From contig CM041298.1 of NCBI GenBank assembly GCA_023052935.1, forward strand, positions 49,343,313 through 49,407,312: a stretch of 64,000 nt of DNA, in the 5' to 3' direction. The notes under the pieces are model-generated. The model ran no database searches and was not told the origin of the DNA. It saw only the letters and a list, made by a program, of their open reading frames with translations. Positions 21,500 through 31,946 of this stretch are shown in pieces; within the stretch, counting starts at the first letter, position 1; each line of letters begins with the position of its first letter. Made by a program: the position numbers and the translations under genes. This DNA is from Piezodorus guildinii (Eukaryota > Arthropoda > Insecta > Hemiptera > Pentatomidae).

Positions 21500-21690
21500 T
21501 CGCTCTTGTAAGCAGTATTGTCACAATCAGCAAATGGGATAAAAAATTAAACAAAATAACAACATGTCAGGCATGAGGAAGGAAAGTACTCAACAGAGAG
21601 TTTTCAGGTTCTGCCTTATGTTTGTTGTACAGCATTTTTACATAAGTGAAGTATTTTATGTTGAGTTCATGTGCCTACGCTTATTTGTTT
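21500..21690 (+). repeat. Repeat family N, diverged copy
   Basis: It shares ATGTCAGGCATGAGGAAGGA and the following AAGTACTCAACAG block with the other family N copies. Confidence 0.5.
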
Positions 21691-21779
21691 GGTGACCATT
21701 TGGAGGGTTCATAAGTTAAGTAAGCGAGCTCTTGGAGAGAAGATTATTCAACCCTCTAATTATTTTCAAAATTTGCAAT

Positions 21780-22332
21780 GAATTTCAACCTGAAGACGGC
21801 TGCTGAGGAATTTCCCTCCCCACACCGTAGCTTGCTGGTTCTTTGTGGGAAGACTGTTGTTGTGTAGAAGACTGCGGGAAGCTGAAGTGGTGGTTTCAAT
21901 CGCTAGAGTGTTGGTTTCTTAACTGCTGAACTTGCAACTCTATACCATATGTTTATAGAGGTTCGTTTGGGTTGATGTTTTTTGACGAAGAACCGGAAAT
22001 ACCTCGAAATTTATTGGTGGAGGCTAAAGTCGTTCAGAGGCATATTTGTTAAGTTCGTTGAATCATCAAACCCTTCAGGTCACACTAGGCAGATAGTTTT
22101 CTGGATGTTCTTCTTGGCAGTTGGCGCATGTCGCTGGCGTATCCCTTGCCTTCGTACAAGTTGCACTTTCGTTGCTATGACCACGTCTTACTCATGGTGG
22201 TGGGTGTTTACATTAAGACGTCGTGTGATCGTATCGCTATAACTCTTTTTTTTCTGGGTTCTTCTACTTTTTTTTTTTTTTTTTTTTTAAATATTGATTG
22301 AACTTCGAAAATTTTATCATTGTAAGTTGATT
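21780..22332 (-). pseudogene. Jockey-like ORF1 (gag), zinc-knuckle half, left of the RTE insertion
   Basis: Read from about 22231 leftward on the minus strand, one frame gives RYDHTTS-stop-CKHPPP-stop-VRRGHSNESATC, then TKARDTPATCANCQEEHPEN. This matches the tandem CCHC knuckles of Jockey-type ORF1 (C-RYGHT..C, C..C...H....C, PATCANC..HPANY). These knuckles bind the element RNA. Two stops and one lost Cys show decay. The N-terminal half of the same protein lies at 25577-26260, on the other side of the RTE at 22333-25576. A downstream C-terminal portion down to about 21780 is tentative. Confidence 0.65.
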
Positions 22333-22563
22333 TGGCGGCCCCATCGCCCGGCTGAAAGGCTGCAATCAGCTACTGGCCCTCCAGGTTGGGGGAACAATAC
22401 ACTAACACACATACAGTACACAAGCACAGCACACAATACACAAGGTCACCCACAGTACACACCCTAGGATCACCTTTCCTAGGAAGCCACCCGGAGGGAG
22501 TGCAGGTATGCAGGCACCAAGGAGGCAGCCCCACCAGCATACTAGGATACGTAGCGAGGGTTA
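22333..22563 (+). promoter_or_regulatory. RTE 5' untranslated region
   Basis: This GC-richer leader includes an ACAC-rich stretch (22395-22450). In RTE elements an internal promoter sits in this region; none is identifiable here. A frame across 22386-22610 exists in another phase, but its reality is uncertain. Confidence 0.45.
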
Positions 22564-23685
22564 GTGGCCCCACTATCCGAAATAAAAAAAATCACTACGA
22601 AACCTCATAAATCAGCCTCGGATGTGGATGGTCTGAACGGAAAACGAAGCGGCAATCATCAACGGCTTAACCTAGGCTTTTGGAACATATTATCACTCTA
22701 CAGGCCTGGAGCACTGAACGTACTTCTGGAACAACTTGACAAGTACAAAATGGACATTACTGCCATCCAGGAGCTAAGATGGACTGGCAAAGGAATCCTC
22801 AAGAAGAAGCAGCACACCGTATACTACAGTTGTAATGAGAGAGAGCACACGTTTGGAACTGGATTTGTTGTGAGCAATTCTCTGCGTCACCTGGTATTGG
22901 GCTTCGACTCTATCAGTCCACGAATGTGCTTATTGCGCGTTAAAGGGAGGTTTTACAACCTGAGCATTTTGAGTGTCCATGCACCGACTGAAACATCAGA
23001 CGAAGAGGTGAAAGATGAGTTCTACGAGGCACTAGAACGGGCCTTCGACTCGTGCCCCGGTCATGATATGAAGATTATTGCAGGGGATCTCAACGCTAAA
23101 GTAGGCCGAGAAGAAATATACATCCCGACTGTTGGTAGACTCAGCCTTCACGAAAGTACTAACGACAATGGACTGAGGCTCATCAACTTTGCTGTCTCCA
23201 GAGATCTTTTTATTGGAACCACGATCTTCCCTCACAAACGCATTCATAAAGAAACTTGGACCTCTCCTGATGGAGCTACTGTGAACCAAATTGATCACAT
23301 CATAATAGATAAAAGGCATATTAGCTCCCTCACAGATGTTCGAATTTATTGTGGCGCAAATGTAGACTCCGACCACTACCTCAGCATTGCTCATATCATA
23401 GGCAGAATCAACACCTCAAGACCAAGATCTCAAACATTAAAGAGAAAAAGATATAATCGTGATAAGCTGTTTGATCCTAAAGAAAGGATGAAATTCATTA
23501 AAGCACTGGATCAAGTGCTCTCCACATCTGTCTATGAAGAGAACGATCTAAATGGAAAATGGAATAAGATACGATCAACAGTATCCGAGGTGGCGGAGAA
23601 GAAGAAAGGAAATCGAAATCTCCATGGTTCGACGAGGAATGTTCGCTTGCAACAAAGGACAAAAATAATGCATATGAAGCACTGA
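22564..23685 (+). CDS. RTE polyprotein, endonuclease part, frameshifted at its end
   Basis: This AP-like endonuclease makes the target nick. Catalytic blocks visible are FWNILSLYRPG (Asn, about residue 40), AIQELRW (Glu, about 68), SVHAPTE, IIAGDLNAKVG (Asp/Asn, about 175), VNQIDHIIID (about 240) and DSDHYLSI (His, about 268). The opening codon at 22564 is GTG, so the true start is unclear. The real frame is lost at about 23596-23620; beyond that the last 25 or so residues (NLHGSTRNVRLQQ onward) are out of frame. The correct continuation, KSPWFDEEC, is in the next frame. Confidence 0.9.
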   Translation: MAPLSEIKKITTKPHKSASDVDGLNGKRSGNHQRLNLGFWNILSLYRPGALNVLLEQLDKYKMDITAIQELRWTGKGILKKKQHTVYYSCNEREHTFGTGFVVSNSLRHLVLGFDSISPRMCLLRVKGRFYNLSILSVHAPTETSDEEVKDEFYEALERAFDSCPGHDMKIIAGDLNAKVGREEIYIPTVGRLSLHESTNDNGLRLINFAVSRDLFIGTTIFPHKRIHKETWTSPDGATVNQIDHIIIDKRHISSLTDVRIYCGANVDSDHYLSIAHIIGRINTSRPRSQTLKRKRYNRDKLFDPKERMKFIKALDQVLSTSVYEENDLNGKWNKIRSTVSEVAEKKKGNRNLHGSTRNVRLQQRTKIMHMKH

Positions 23686-25115
23686 CTGCAAGACGCACTA
23701 GACGCACTGTTGAAGAGTATAGGAAATGGAGAAGAATGGAGAAACGACTTCATAAAAGAAAGAAAAGATCCTGGGAGAGAAAGAAACTAGAGGCAGCTGA
23801 AAGGCTTATATCTATTGGTGATACCACAAGATTCTACGACTCAGTCAATGAAAACAGGAAGCCCTTTAAGCCCACCCACTCAGCCTGCAGGAATCGCGAA
23901 GGCAATATAATTGTTGAGAGGGCAGCGTGCATGAATATATGGAAGGAACACTTTGCGAATATTTATGCAATACATCAAGAGGAGGAAGAAAACAACTGCC
24001 CTCAACTCTATCAGGATAGGGATGTTGAACCACCAGATGATGAAGAGGTAGCTGATGCTTTGGTAGGGTTGAAACACCACAAGGCCCCAGGGGCAGACAA
24101 TCTGCCAGCTGAGTTGCTCAAGTACGGTGGCGAACGTCTGAAAATAGCCCTGCACAATCTGATTATGGGCATCTGGGAAAAGAAAGATATGCCATCGGAT
24201 TGGAGGAAATCTTTAATATGCCCCATATTTAAAAAGGGGGACCCATTTGATTGTGGAAACTATCGGGGCATAGCCCTTCTACCGTGCGCTTACAAAGTCC
24301 TTTCAGGCATTCTGTTTCAACGGCTTCTTCCACACGCAGAAAGAGAATTAGGCTCTTACCAATGTGGGTTTAGAAAAGGAAAATCCACAACAGACCAAAT
24401 ATTTTGCCTCAGGACTATATTGGAAAAGGGACATGAGTTTCGTATAACCACCCATCATTTATTCATAGACTTCAAAGCGGAATATGATAGTGTGGATCGA
24501 AAGGGTCTCTACGAAGCCTTGAGACAGCTGAACGTACCTGAAGGCCTAATAAGACTCATCAAGATGACCATGACAGACCTCGAATGCGTTGTACAAGTGC
24601 AAGGCGATCGCTCAGAAAGTTTTTCTTCCAGAAAAGGAGTGCGCCAGGGTGATGCCCTAGCATGTCTACTGTTTAACCTGGCTCTAGAGAAGGCGATAAG
24701 AGATTCAGCAAGTCAGACTACAGGGACTATTATAAATAGAACAGTACAGCTCCTAGTATACGCCGACGACATCGATATAATTGGACGCATAAAGAAGTCA
24801 GTCGAGGAGGCATTCCTAACTCTCGCAGAAGCAGCAAAAAAATTTGGTCTAGTGGTAAACCATGATAAGACCAAGTATATGATTGCTGAACAACGCCCAA
24901 GACATCCTGGGGAAAAGGTGAAATTTGGAAATTGTCTCTTCGAATGGGTCTCTGAGTTTACATATCTTGGCTCAAAAGTCACATGCGACAATGTCATGGA
25001 AACGGAGATCAATGGAAGGATGTTGGCCGCAAACAGATGTTACTTTGGTTTGAGGCAGCATCTGTCAAGCAGGTCAGTGACCAGGAAAAAAAAGTTACTC
25101 TGTACAAAACATTGA
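23622..25115 (+). CDS. RTE polyprotein, reverse-transcriptase part
   Basis: The frame is open from about 23622 (PWFDEECSLATKDKNNAYEA) through the first Met at 23736 to a stop at 25115. Motifs are DALVGLKHHKAPGADNLPAEL, ICPIFKKGD, NYRGIALLP, GSYQCGFRKGKSTTDQI, FIDFKAEYDSVDR (catalytic Asp), KGVRQGDALACLLFNLALE (motif B) and LVYADDIDIIG (catalytic Asp pair). FTYLGSKVT and RMLAANRCYFGLR follow in the thumb. It makes cDNA directly at the nick. The last ten residues are out of frame because of one A lost at about 25086-25093. FKAEYD, where FKAAYD or FKAAFD is usual, is a single substitution. Confidence 0.92.
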   Translation, partial: PWFDEECSLATKDKNNAYEALTARRTRRTVEEYRKWRRMEKRLHKRKKRSWERKKLEAAERLISIGDTTRFYDSVNENRKPFKPTHSACRNREGNIIVERAACMNIWKEHFANIYAIHQEEEENNCPQLYQDRDVEPPDDEEVADALVGLKHHKAPGADNLPAELLKYGGERLKIALHNLIMGIWEKKDMPSDWRKSLICPIFKKGDPFDCGNYRGIALLPCAYKVLSGILFQRLLPHAERELGSYQCGFRKGKSTTDQIFCLRTILEKGHEFRITTHHLFIDFKAEYDSVDRKGLYEALRQLNVPEGLIRLIKMTMTDLECVVQVQGDRSESFSSRKGVRQGDALACLLFNLALEKAIRDSASQTTGTIINRTVQLLVYADDIDIIGRIKKSVEEAFLTLAEAAKKFGLVVNHDKTKYMIAEQRPRHPGEKVKFGNCLFEWVSEFTYLGSKVTCDNVMETEINGRMLAANRCYFGLRQHLSSRSVTRKKKLLCTKH

Positions 25116-25564
25116 TTCGCCCAGTCCTTACGTATGGAGCGGAGACATGGACCATGGCAAAAGAGATGTACCAGAGGTTGGCCGCGTTTGAGCGAAAGAT
25201 ACTCAGAAAGATTTTTGGACCGGTGTTGGTTGGTGGAGAGTGGAGGAGAAGAAAAAATGAAGAGGTTTACAACCTTTTTGGAGAGCCTGACGTTGTTTGC
25301 GTCATCAAGCGACATCGCCTAAGATGGGCTGGACATGTGGCCAGGATGGAGGAACACGAAACTCCTAAAAGATTATTGACGGATATAGTACATGGCCAGA
25401 GGAGAGTTGGCCGCCCCCGCCTTCGATGGAGTGACTGTGTGGCCGCGGATGCGAGGAGCTTAGGAGTCCACAACTGGATGGCTGCAGCACAGGACAGAGA
25501 CTTCTGGAGGTTGCTGGTTGAGGAGGCCTGGACGCGTCAACGTGTTGTAGCGCCAAACCAATAA
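25090..25564 (+). CDS. RTE polyprotein, C-terminal part in the second shifted frame
   Basis: The continuation after the second frameshift reads KVTLYKTLIRPVLTYGAETW, then AFERKILRKIFGP, HRLRWAGHVARMEEHETPKR, GRPRLRWSDCV and the end VVAPNQ with stop codons inside the (AAT)n tail. This is the conserved C-terminal region of RTE proteins. An upstream Met at 24983 belongs to a chance extension of this frame and is not a start. Confidence 0.9.
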
Positions 25565-25576
25565 TAATAATAATAA

Positions 25577-26260
25577 TAAGTTGATTAACAGTAAGAAACA
25601 CGGGGGAGTGGGTTTTTCAATCGATAAATCGTATTGCTTATATTCACTACATTATAGCCATATTTTTCGGGTAGTGTGGTGCAGGTTTTTAACGACTATC
25701 CTGTGGTTTTAATCTTATGTTTATGAAAAACAGCTTCTGAATACCATACTGGCTACTAGTTTTTGATATACATCTGATGTAGAGGGGTAAACAGTTATCT
25801 ATTTCAGTGTAGTTTAGAAGGCAAAAAGAATTTGGAGACGATTTGTTTTCTAAAAATGTAACGAATGCATTGTAGTCTTGGATGCCGTGAATGTATATTG
25901 GAAGTGGATTGTCTATAGAGGGTTTAGCATTGTCAGTAGGCTAATCTAATTCAATTAAATTCTGCAACGCAGAGAAAGTATTACGGCTATGGGCATATCA
26001 TTTCCCGAAACTGTCCTTTTTTGCTAACATAGGTCTCTAGATTCAGTTGGCAAATTTATTTTCTCAGTTATTAAAGCCCAGGCATCACGTATTGTCTCAG
26101 AATCATAATTTAAGCCTATTGCACCTTCCCCACTACCCATAACACCCTGCGTTGTGGTGGAATGCATTTCAGGTGTAAGTTTCACCTTTAACTTACAATG
26201 GTCACTGAGGCACCTCAATTCTTCAATTTTCAATCACTTAAATTAAATTTCAGAAAAAAA
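25577..26260 (-). pseudogene. Jockey-like ORF1 (gag), N-terminal half, right of the RTE insertion
   Basis: Minus-strand translation gives a mostly single-frame chain. An acidic N-terminal part (from 26233) leads, after frameshifts, to LPIYIHGIQDYNAFVTFLEN, resembling the PPIYVxGV..Y..L opening of Jockey gag. It then shows LPLYIRCIS and GIQKLFFINIRLKPQD, resembling the PLPLFFVDLEP block that precedes the zinc knuckles. The knuckles themselves are at 22040-22245, across the RTE. About 200 bp of intervening target plus decayed sequence fits the expected gap. Assignment of the first 70 codons is weaker. Confidence 0.5.
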
Positions 26261-26424
26261 TATTAACTGAATTCGAATAAGCTTTCCGAGCAAAAAAATA
26301 TTATTTATATTTATCCACCTATAATGAGTGATTTAATTTCTGCTCGTTTGATTATTATAGGGATATTGAACATTAAATAAAGAGTGCAAAAATTTAATAA
26401 GTTTGTTTATACTTCTTTAAAAAA

Positions 26425-26680
26425 TTTAGTGTGCGCAACATTCACTTACCTCCGTTCTTAAAATCAATTTAAGAATTTTCAAATGCAGAGATTAAAAAAG
26501 GTTAAAGAATTAATTGCGATGAGTTTCGATGGAAACGTTATTTAATTAAATACTCTTTTAGATCATTATCTACAAGAATCAGCTACTTTATTCGGCTCAC
26601 TCTCTGTAAACTTTTACAATTGTGTTTATAAGATAATGCCTAAGGTATAATTGTGACAGGCGCAGTTATGCATGATGACC
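26425..26680 (+). repeat. Family K repeat, 5' fragment
   Basis: It shares TGCGCAACATTCACTTACCTCCG, the AAGAATTTTCAAATGCAG block and later blocks with the long copies. It ends before the 3' half. Confidence 0.6.
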
Positions 26681-26758
26681 GTTATGTCATGCAGAATAGT
26701 AGAGTCATACAATGAAGGGGCAATCATGATCAATTACACGGGAAAGTTTTCTTGTATT

Positions 26759-26763
<5 letters not shown>

Positions 26764-26821
<58 letters not shown>
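26764..26821. repeat. (TA)n microsatellite
   Basis: An unbroken TA run. Confidence 0.95.
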
Positions 26822-26824
<3 letters not shown>

Positions 26825-27354
26825 TGTTATTATTATTACTGTTAATGTATATTCAGTAATTATAATTTCAATGTTTACACTATTATTCAATTGCACTATT
26901 TCAATGAAACATATCAATATTTCTCTAGAAATAATAATCTACATAAAATACATTTTTTTTTTTTTGCCTTTTCAGGAAGCAGCAATTCTTTAGAGATTTT
27001 AGGTGGCGGTCGTATATCTATCATAAATCAACGTATAAAATAGTATTTTGATTTTCCGAGCTTCTTGAAGCGTGTATTGTCAGGGAAAACTTTTTTTTTT
27101 CCAAAAACTTCAACATAGGTACATCACTAATTTCCTTATTTTGCACCATTACATTCTTTTTATATTTTTTAAAGCTTTGGATTATGACATTCGAAAGTAT
27201 TTCTTTCTTTTTATACTAAACTAAGTTTTCCTTTGCATACACAAATATTTCTATATTTTTGTTTTTATTAACCTGATTTCTGCACCTGTCACAATCTAAA
27301 GTAATAATCATAAACTATCTAAAGTAATAATCAGCAGGAATTATAGCTCTAATT
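26822..27354. other. Unassigned AT-rich region
   Basis: No gene or repeat recognised. A short direct duplication, AAAGTAATAATCA, occurs at about 27299 and 27320. Confidence 0.35.
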
Positions 27355-27370
27355 TATAAATTTAATAAAA

Positions 27371-27657
27371 GGGGAGCCCGTAGCTGAGTGGCTAGCGCGC
27401 TAGTCTCTCATGCTAATGTTGTGAGTTCGAATCCCCTTCAGGGCTTTTATAAGGATGTATTCAAATGGGGGATTCACTCACAGTCTCTCCCCTGGGTATG
27501 TGCGACCCATCAGCCAAATAGTGGCCACTCACAAAATTAGGCGTAGGGAGTGATGACCCTACCCTACAAATTGTATCGAGAAACGCGAGTGTAATCTCCC
27601 AGGAGACTACACCGCGAGGCTCAGGGCCTGCACGGCCTGTCGCGCCACTGAAAAAAA
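27371..27657 (+). mobile_element. SINE family 2, full length, with probable target-site duplication
   Basis: The head GTAGCTGAGTGGCTAGCGCG (A box) and GAGTTCGAATCCC (B box) is tRNA-like. The body continues through AAGGATGTATTCAAATGGG, GTAGGGAGTGATGACCC and GAGAAACGCGAGTGTAATC to GGCCTGTCGCGCCACTG and an A-run. ATAAATTTA occurs just before (27355-27363) and after (27664-27672), a likely target-site duplication. Other copies are at 45315-45626 (-), 37780-37945 (+) and 19125-19200 (-). It would be transcribed by RNA polymerase III and mobilised by a non-LTR enzyme supplied elsewhere. Confidence 0.85.
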
Positions 27658-27729
27658 CATTCATAAATTTATGAATCCGCAATTGTTGAAACAACTAACT
27701 ATGTTGTATTGTAATCTGAATACATTTTC

Positions 27730-29005
27730 TCTTCCCTCCCTCCCGAAAAAAATGTTGGAAATGAGATAGGATAATTAAATAAAACACTACCGGCTATTAA
27801 ATATGATAATATACTCTGTTTTAATATTAAATATAGTTAATACTCTGAAAAAAATCATATAATGGCGTTGTTTCGTTAAACAAAGTGCAATATACTTTTT
27901 CTATCTTCTTTTCTATTTATTTTTTCCCTTAAGTACGAAGAAGGAGATAGGAGTCGTATTACTTCCAGAAGAAATGAGAACAAAAGATTTTTTTTTCTTA
28001 GCATTATATTCTTGTCGGTTTGCTACCACCTTCAATATCTTACGGTGGAGACTTTTCGTTACCTCAGCATTGTTCCCAAGTAATTAATTTCACTTCCACT
28101 ACTTTTCTTCTAGATCAGAAATAGATTAATCAGTTTTTATAAAAAACCATTCTAGTATTTTATGATTATATTTTGTTTTTTGTATGTTTTATTATAGTTT
28201 TTTTAGTATATAATTTCCGTCGAAAAACTATATCTAATAATTACTCTATGTTTTTTTTATTGAATGATAATTTAAACTCAAAAAACTAATTGTTTTATAC
28301 TCTTTGGTTTATAGATTCCAAAAGATTTGTCAAATATATAAATTAATGTTTTACCTTCAAGGTGGTATTTCATGATAAATGACGCAGTAACTAATTGGTG
28401 GTTTTGGTGGAATATTAACGGTGATATGCGATCATCAAAACTGGCTAATAAAATATAATAATTCTAATTAATGGTCTGTATGGTAACATTAACGTGTAAA
28501 TATTGAATAGCAAAAGTATCAGTATAAAGCCCTGTGGAACTCCTACTAAACAAGCTTTATGCCTCACCTAATTTTAAAGTAATATTAAATCCTAAGATAT
28601 GATAGACAGTTGGACTACAAAGTATTATATAATACAGTAGTAAGTAAACACGGGTAAAACATATAATGTGTTCATTATATTCACACTTATCCATGATATA
28701 TGTCTAAAAGTGTATTTCAACGACATACCGATGTCTACTTCGGAGGAGGAAAGATATTGGAGTTAAATGAAAACAGCTGAACAAACGATTCGAAATATAC
28801 TTGACAAGCCTTTTACAAACAAATTACTATTTACAAAGTACTTATCAAAACCTTATAAGGGATATAGAATATAGAGCTAAGGGCTCTGCGAAAAACTCCA
28901 ACCCCCTAAGAAGTCAATTATTTCATTTCAAAGTTGTATAAAAAATCGTGGATGCACTTTATTACGTCAATAATGGTCGGCATAAAAATATAATGTACCA
29001 TACAT
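27730..29005. other. Unassigned AT-rich region
   Basis: No gene, RNA or repeat assignment. Composition is uniform and AT-rich. Confidence 0.35.
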
Positions 29006-29011
29006 CTCAAC

Positions 29012-29500
29012 TGCTTTTTTTTTTTTTGCCGGCTAATCAAATGCACTGCAGCCAATATTAGGCTTATTGTGCGCCGTCCAATATACTGTTAATACAGGGC
29101 TAACGCCTTGGTGAATCTGACTAACCTGTGGGGGTTAATCAGTTCAAGCAGCTTGGGATCAGGGATATGGTCGACACCAAAATGGTAAAACCGTATCCTG
29201 GCAATCTCTGGGCAACTGCATATCAAATGAAATGCAGTTTCATCATTCTTCTTGCAGAATCTGCAAGTCGGTGAGGCCACCAAACCCATATTGTGGAGAT
29301 GCTTATTAAGTTGACAGTGTCCTGTGTATAGTCCTGTTACCCTCATTAGGGTTGTCCTGTCCATTGAGAGTGGAGTATGACTTCACTCTTTGCAGGGTCC
29401 ATCCAGAAACATCTTGGAGTGATGCTGCTTATCAGTATCCCTCCAGTATTGCCTGGATCTATTATCAGCAGCCGCCTTTCTCAACTGCTTAGTTCAGGAA
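29012..29500 (-). pseudogene. Non-LTR retrotransposon C-terminus (region after RNase H)
   Basis: The best frame (29364 to 29089) reads MDRTTLMRVTGLYTGHCQLN, then HLHNMGLVASPTCRFCKKND and TAFHLICSCPEIARIR. This is the Cys-Cys-His-Cys block that follows RNase H in I/R1-like insect retrotransposons (THGHL..HL..C..C....ET..H.L..CP). An upstream frame (KAAADNRSRQYWRDT) extends it to about 29490. A T-run at 29014-29027 is the antisense poly(A)-like tail. RNase H and polymerase are missing. Confidence 0.75.
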
Positions 29501-30240
29501 ATAAGAAATAGTTGACATCCAATATCAAGAAAAGATTAGATAAATTATATAAATAGATCTAAAAGGTTTATCTAAATCCACTTCAGTCATATGTTTTACT
29601 GGATACTCACTAGTGCTACATTCATAAATAATGTGTGAGGGAATCATAAATAAAAGTTGAAAATATACAACCTGTTGAATTAAATATATTTGAAATAAAA
29701 AAAAATCATTGATCATTTTGAACCGTTGGTATAAATGGTTGTCACTACTTTTTTATCCTATCTTTCACAATTTTTGTTGTTAGTTTTTAGCAAATAATAA
29801 AATAGTGCAGCAAACATCGAACGATTGAAATATTTTAGTATTAATATTTTTTTGATTAGATATTAAACTATAAGAAGAAATTTTAACAGATAACTCAGCT
29901 TATTCTTACTACTCTGTAACATACCATTTTAAAACCCTGAAAATTGAGGAAATGTAGTCAATTACTCGTGGTATAAGCAATCTAAACACAAACAAAGTAA
30001 GTAAGGCCTTGAAAATCCCTTTACGCTAATCAAAACGAATATATAAATAGTTGCTTTCTGGTTAAAGATAAACAAGTTTTTATAATAAAACCTTAAAAAC
30101 AAATATTTACTCGAGATTTCTTAATTGAATTTCTCATCTGAGGTGGTACGAAAATATAAAACACTCTAAGTTTAGCCTCCAGAAAGCAATGAGTAAAAAC
30201 TTTTGCATAAGGCCAAGCTGTTTGCAAATATTTATGGAAT
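29501..30240. other. Unassigned AT-rich region
   Basis: No gene or repeat recognised. Confidence 0.35.
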
Positions 30241-30269
30241 TAAGAACCCGATGTCATGCTTTTCAAAAA

Positions 30270-30520
30270 AAAAAAAAAAAAAATCTCTTTATTTCTTTAT
30301 TCAAACCGGTCAGAAGCAATGTGCTGTACAAATGTGAGATCAGATATGGTAGGCATGGGGGAAGAAAAGTGCCCAACAGCACCCCTTCCTATCCTAGGCT
30401 TCAATTTAGCTGAGGAGGTCTTTCTCATCTCTTTAGCCTTCCTCTGACTGGAATTTCAGCTATTAACATGTCATTAATCAGTCTATTGTCGTGTTCGTTG
30501 TTAAGTTAACAGTGAAAAAG
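30270..30520 (+). repeat. Repeat family N, copy 2, preceded by an A-run
   Basis: It is closely similar to 14325-14535 over about 210 bp. The A-run at 30265-30283 abuts its left side. The two overlapping frames here (30189-30447) are accidental. Confidence 0.65.
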
Positions 30521-30943
30521 AGAATAAAGTTTTCGTACATGTTGGTCAACTTAAAATTAAAACAGAAATATTTTTCTAAAAGAAATAATCTATCTTAACC
30601 CGCATCTGATATTTTTCACAGCCGATTCACTGATTGTCGATTCCAGACAGGTTTAAAAAAAAATAAAAACAATAGATTAACATGATTGTCAAGAAGAGAG
30701 CGGAAATTATATGAATGTCATAATACTTTTTTTTTGAATCACATATAATTTTGTAAAAGTGAAAACAGCGTTTATGCATCTTATTTTAAACATTATATAT
30801 TAGTAATTAATAAAACAATTTATTTGGGTTAAAAATTCAGTTAGAGTTTTACAACACAAATTATGGATTCAAAACAAGCTTACCTCCATTAAGGGTTACA
30901 AAAAAGACAAAAAAAAGAAAGAAAAAAATGAAAAGTTGTTTAA
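30521..30943. other. Unassigned AT-rich region
   Basis: No feature recognised. Confidence 0.35.
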
Positions 30944-31315
30944 TTTTAAAGCTAATTAAATGAAATTTTTTTGAGATTCGAAAAATTTATAAACTAATGA
31001 TAGAATTGCTTGAATTGTCTGAATATTCATAAAAAAAAAAATTTAATTTTCTACATGTCGTTATGCGATACTTGTTTTCCTACTTTGAGAGCTAGACATT
31101 TATAAGATATCCAATTTTCTTTTTGGTCCTATATTTGTACTTCTTTGGCACCATTTTAAAGCTTATTAAATGATTTTTTTTTATATTCGGAAAATTCAAA
31201 ACATAAATATAAAGAGCTGCTTTTAATGTCCGTATATTCATAGAAATATTAAAATTTAATTTTCTGCATGACTTCATACGAGACTTGATTTCCTTTTTTG
31301 AAGATTCGACTTCTA
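30944..31315 (+). repeat. Diverged tandem duplication, copies at 30944-31098 and 31150-31315
   Basis: Shared blocks in order are TTTTAAAGCT-ATTAAATGA, GAATATTCATA-like, AATTTAATTTTCT-CATG, and CGA-ACTTG-TTTCCT. Similarity is moderate and the spacing is about 206 bp. Confidence 0.55.
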
Positions 31316-31946
31316 AACCTTCTGAGAAATTTTCTCCTTTTTTATTTGTTACCACGTTTTTTTTCTGTACGTGCACATCAAGTACATATATATTTTTTTT
31401 TCGTATTGAAACCATTAATAACAGCAAACAACAAAAATGGATTTTCTTCCATAACCCGTGAGAATCGGTGTATGGATAATGTGAACATGTTTGTTCCTGT
31501 TGAGATCTAGTGTCTTCTACCACAATATGAATAAGCTTTTATGGGACACTCTGTGTATTGACTTGCACTTTTCAAATACTGAATTAATCTTATAATTTGG
31601 GTTTTTTTAGCTAATAAAAAAAAAATGTTTTTTTATTGCAATTAAAGAACAGACTAGATCGAATGTATGTGGATAAAGATGTATCAGTTAGTGAGAAAAG
31701 ATGTTGAGGGAGAAAACCATTATTTAAGTGAACAAATCAAGCTGTGTAAATGTTTTCGTAAGTATCGGGTATCGGGGGCTAAAGGATTGATCCGCCTCTC
31801 CACTTTATTTCGTCCGTCTCTAGCCACTCTCTCTCTGGTTCTCTCTTGGTTTGTTTTAAGTTTTTTCAATGTATAAAGATTAATTATAACAATTTAACAA
31901 AGCTACCGTTACTATTAAAGCCTATTATTTATTTTATATTATATAT
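31316..31946. other. Unassigned region left of a CR1 copy
   Basis: Contains TTTATGGGACACTCTGTGTA (31535-31554), which resembles the terminal motif of some insect mariner-like elements, but no partner end was found. A pyrimidine-rich stretch (31790-31852) with repeated CTCTC is present. No gene. Confidence 0.35.

Larger units (their letters stand above)
22333..25576 (+). mobile_element. RTE-clade non-LTR retrotransposon, full length, with 10-bp target-site duplication
   Basis: TAAGTTGATT is repeated perfectly at 22323-22332 and 25577-25586. The element runs from TGGCGGCCCCATCGCC to an (AAT)n tail, which is typical of RTE. It is about 3.24 kb, the normal RTE length, and encodes one polyprotein of endonuclease and reverse transcriptase. 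It is much less AT-rich than its surroundings. Two single-base deletions break the polyprotein (about 23596-23620 and in the A-run at about 25086-25093). It inserted into an older Jockey-like ORF1. Confidence 0.93.

Noticed and set aside
23880..24226. Minus-strand ORFs inside the RTE (also at 23032, 23498, 24713, 25040)
   Set aside because: They are antisense shadows of the RTE coding frame with no domain of their own.
26705..26917. 70-codon minus-strand protein
   Set aside because: An Ile-Tyr repeat encoded by a (TA)n microsatellite. The same applies to frames at 43018-43263 and 44818-45093.
27371..27445. tRNA gene (A and B boxes present)
   Set aside because: The same tRNA-like head is fused to a repeated body at 45315-45626 and the acceptor stem is not complete, so it is a SINE head.
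31535..31554. mariner terminal repeat (GGGACACTCTGT)
   Set aside because: No matching inverted partner or transposase lies within reach.
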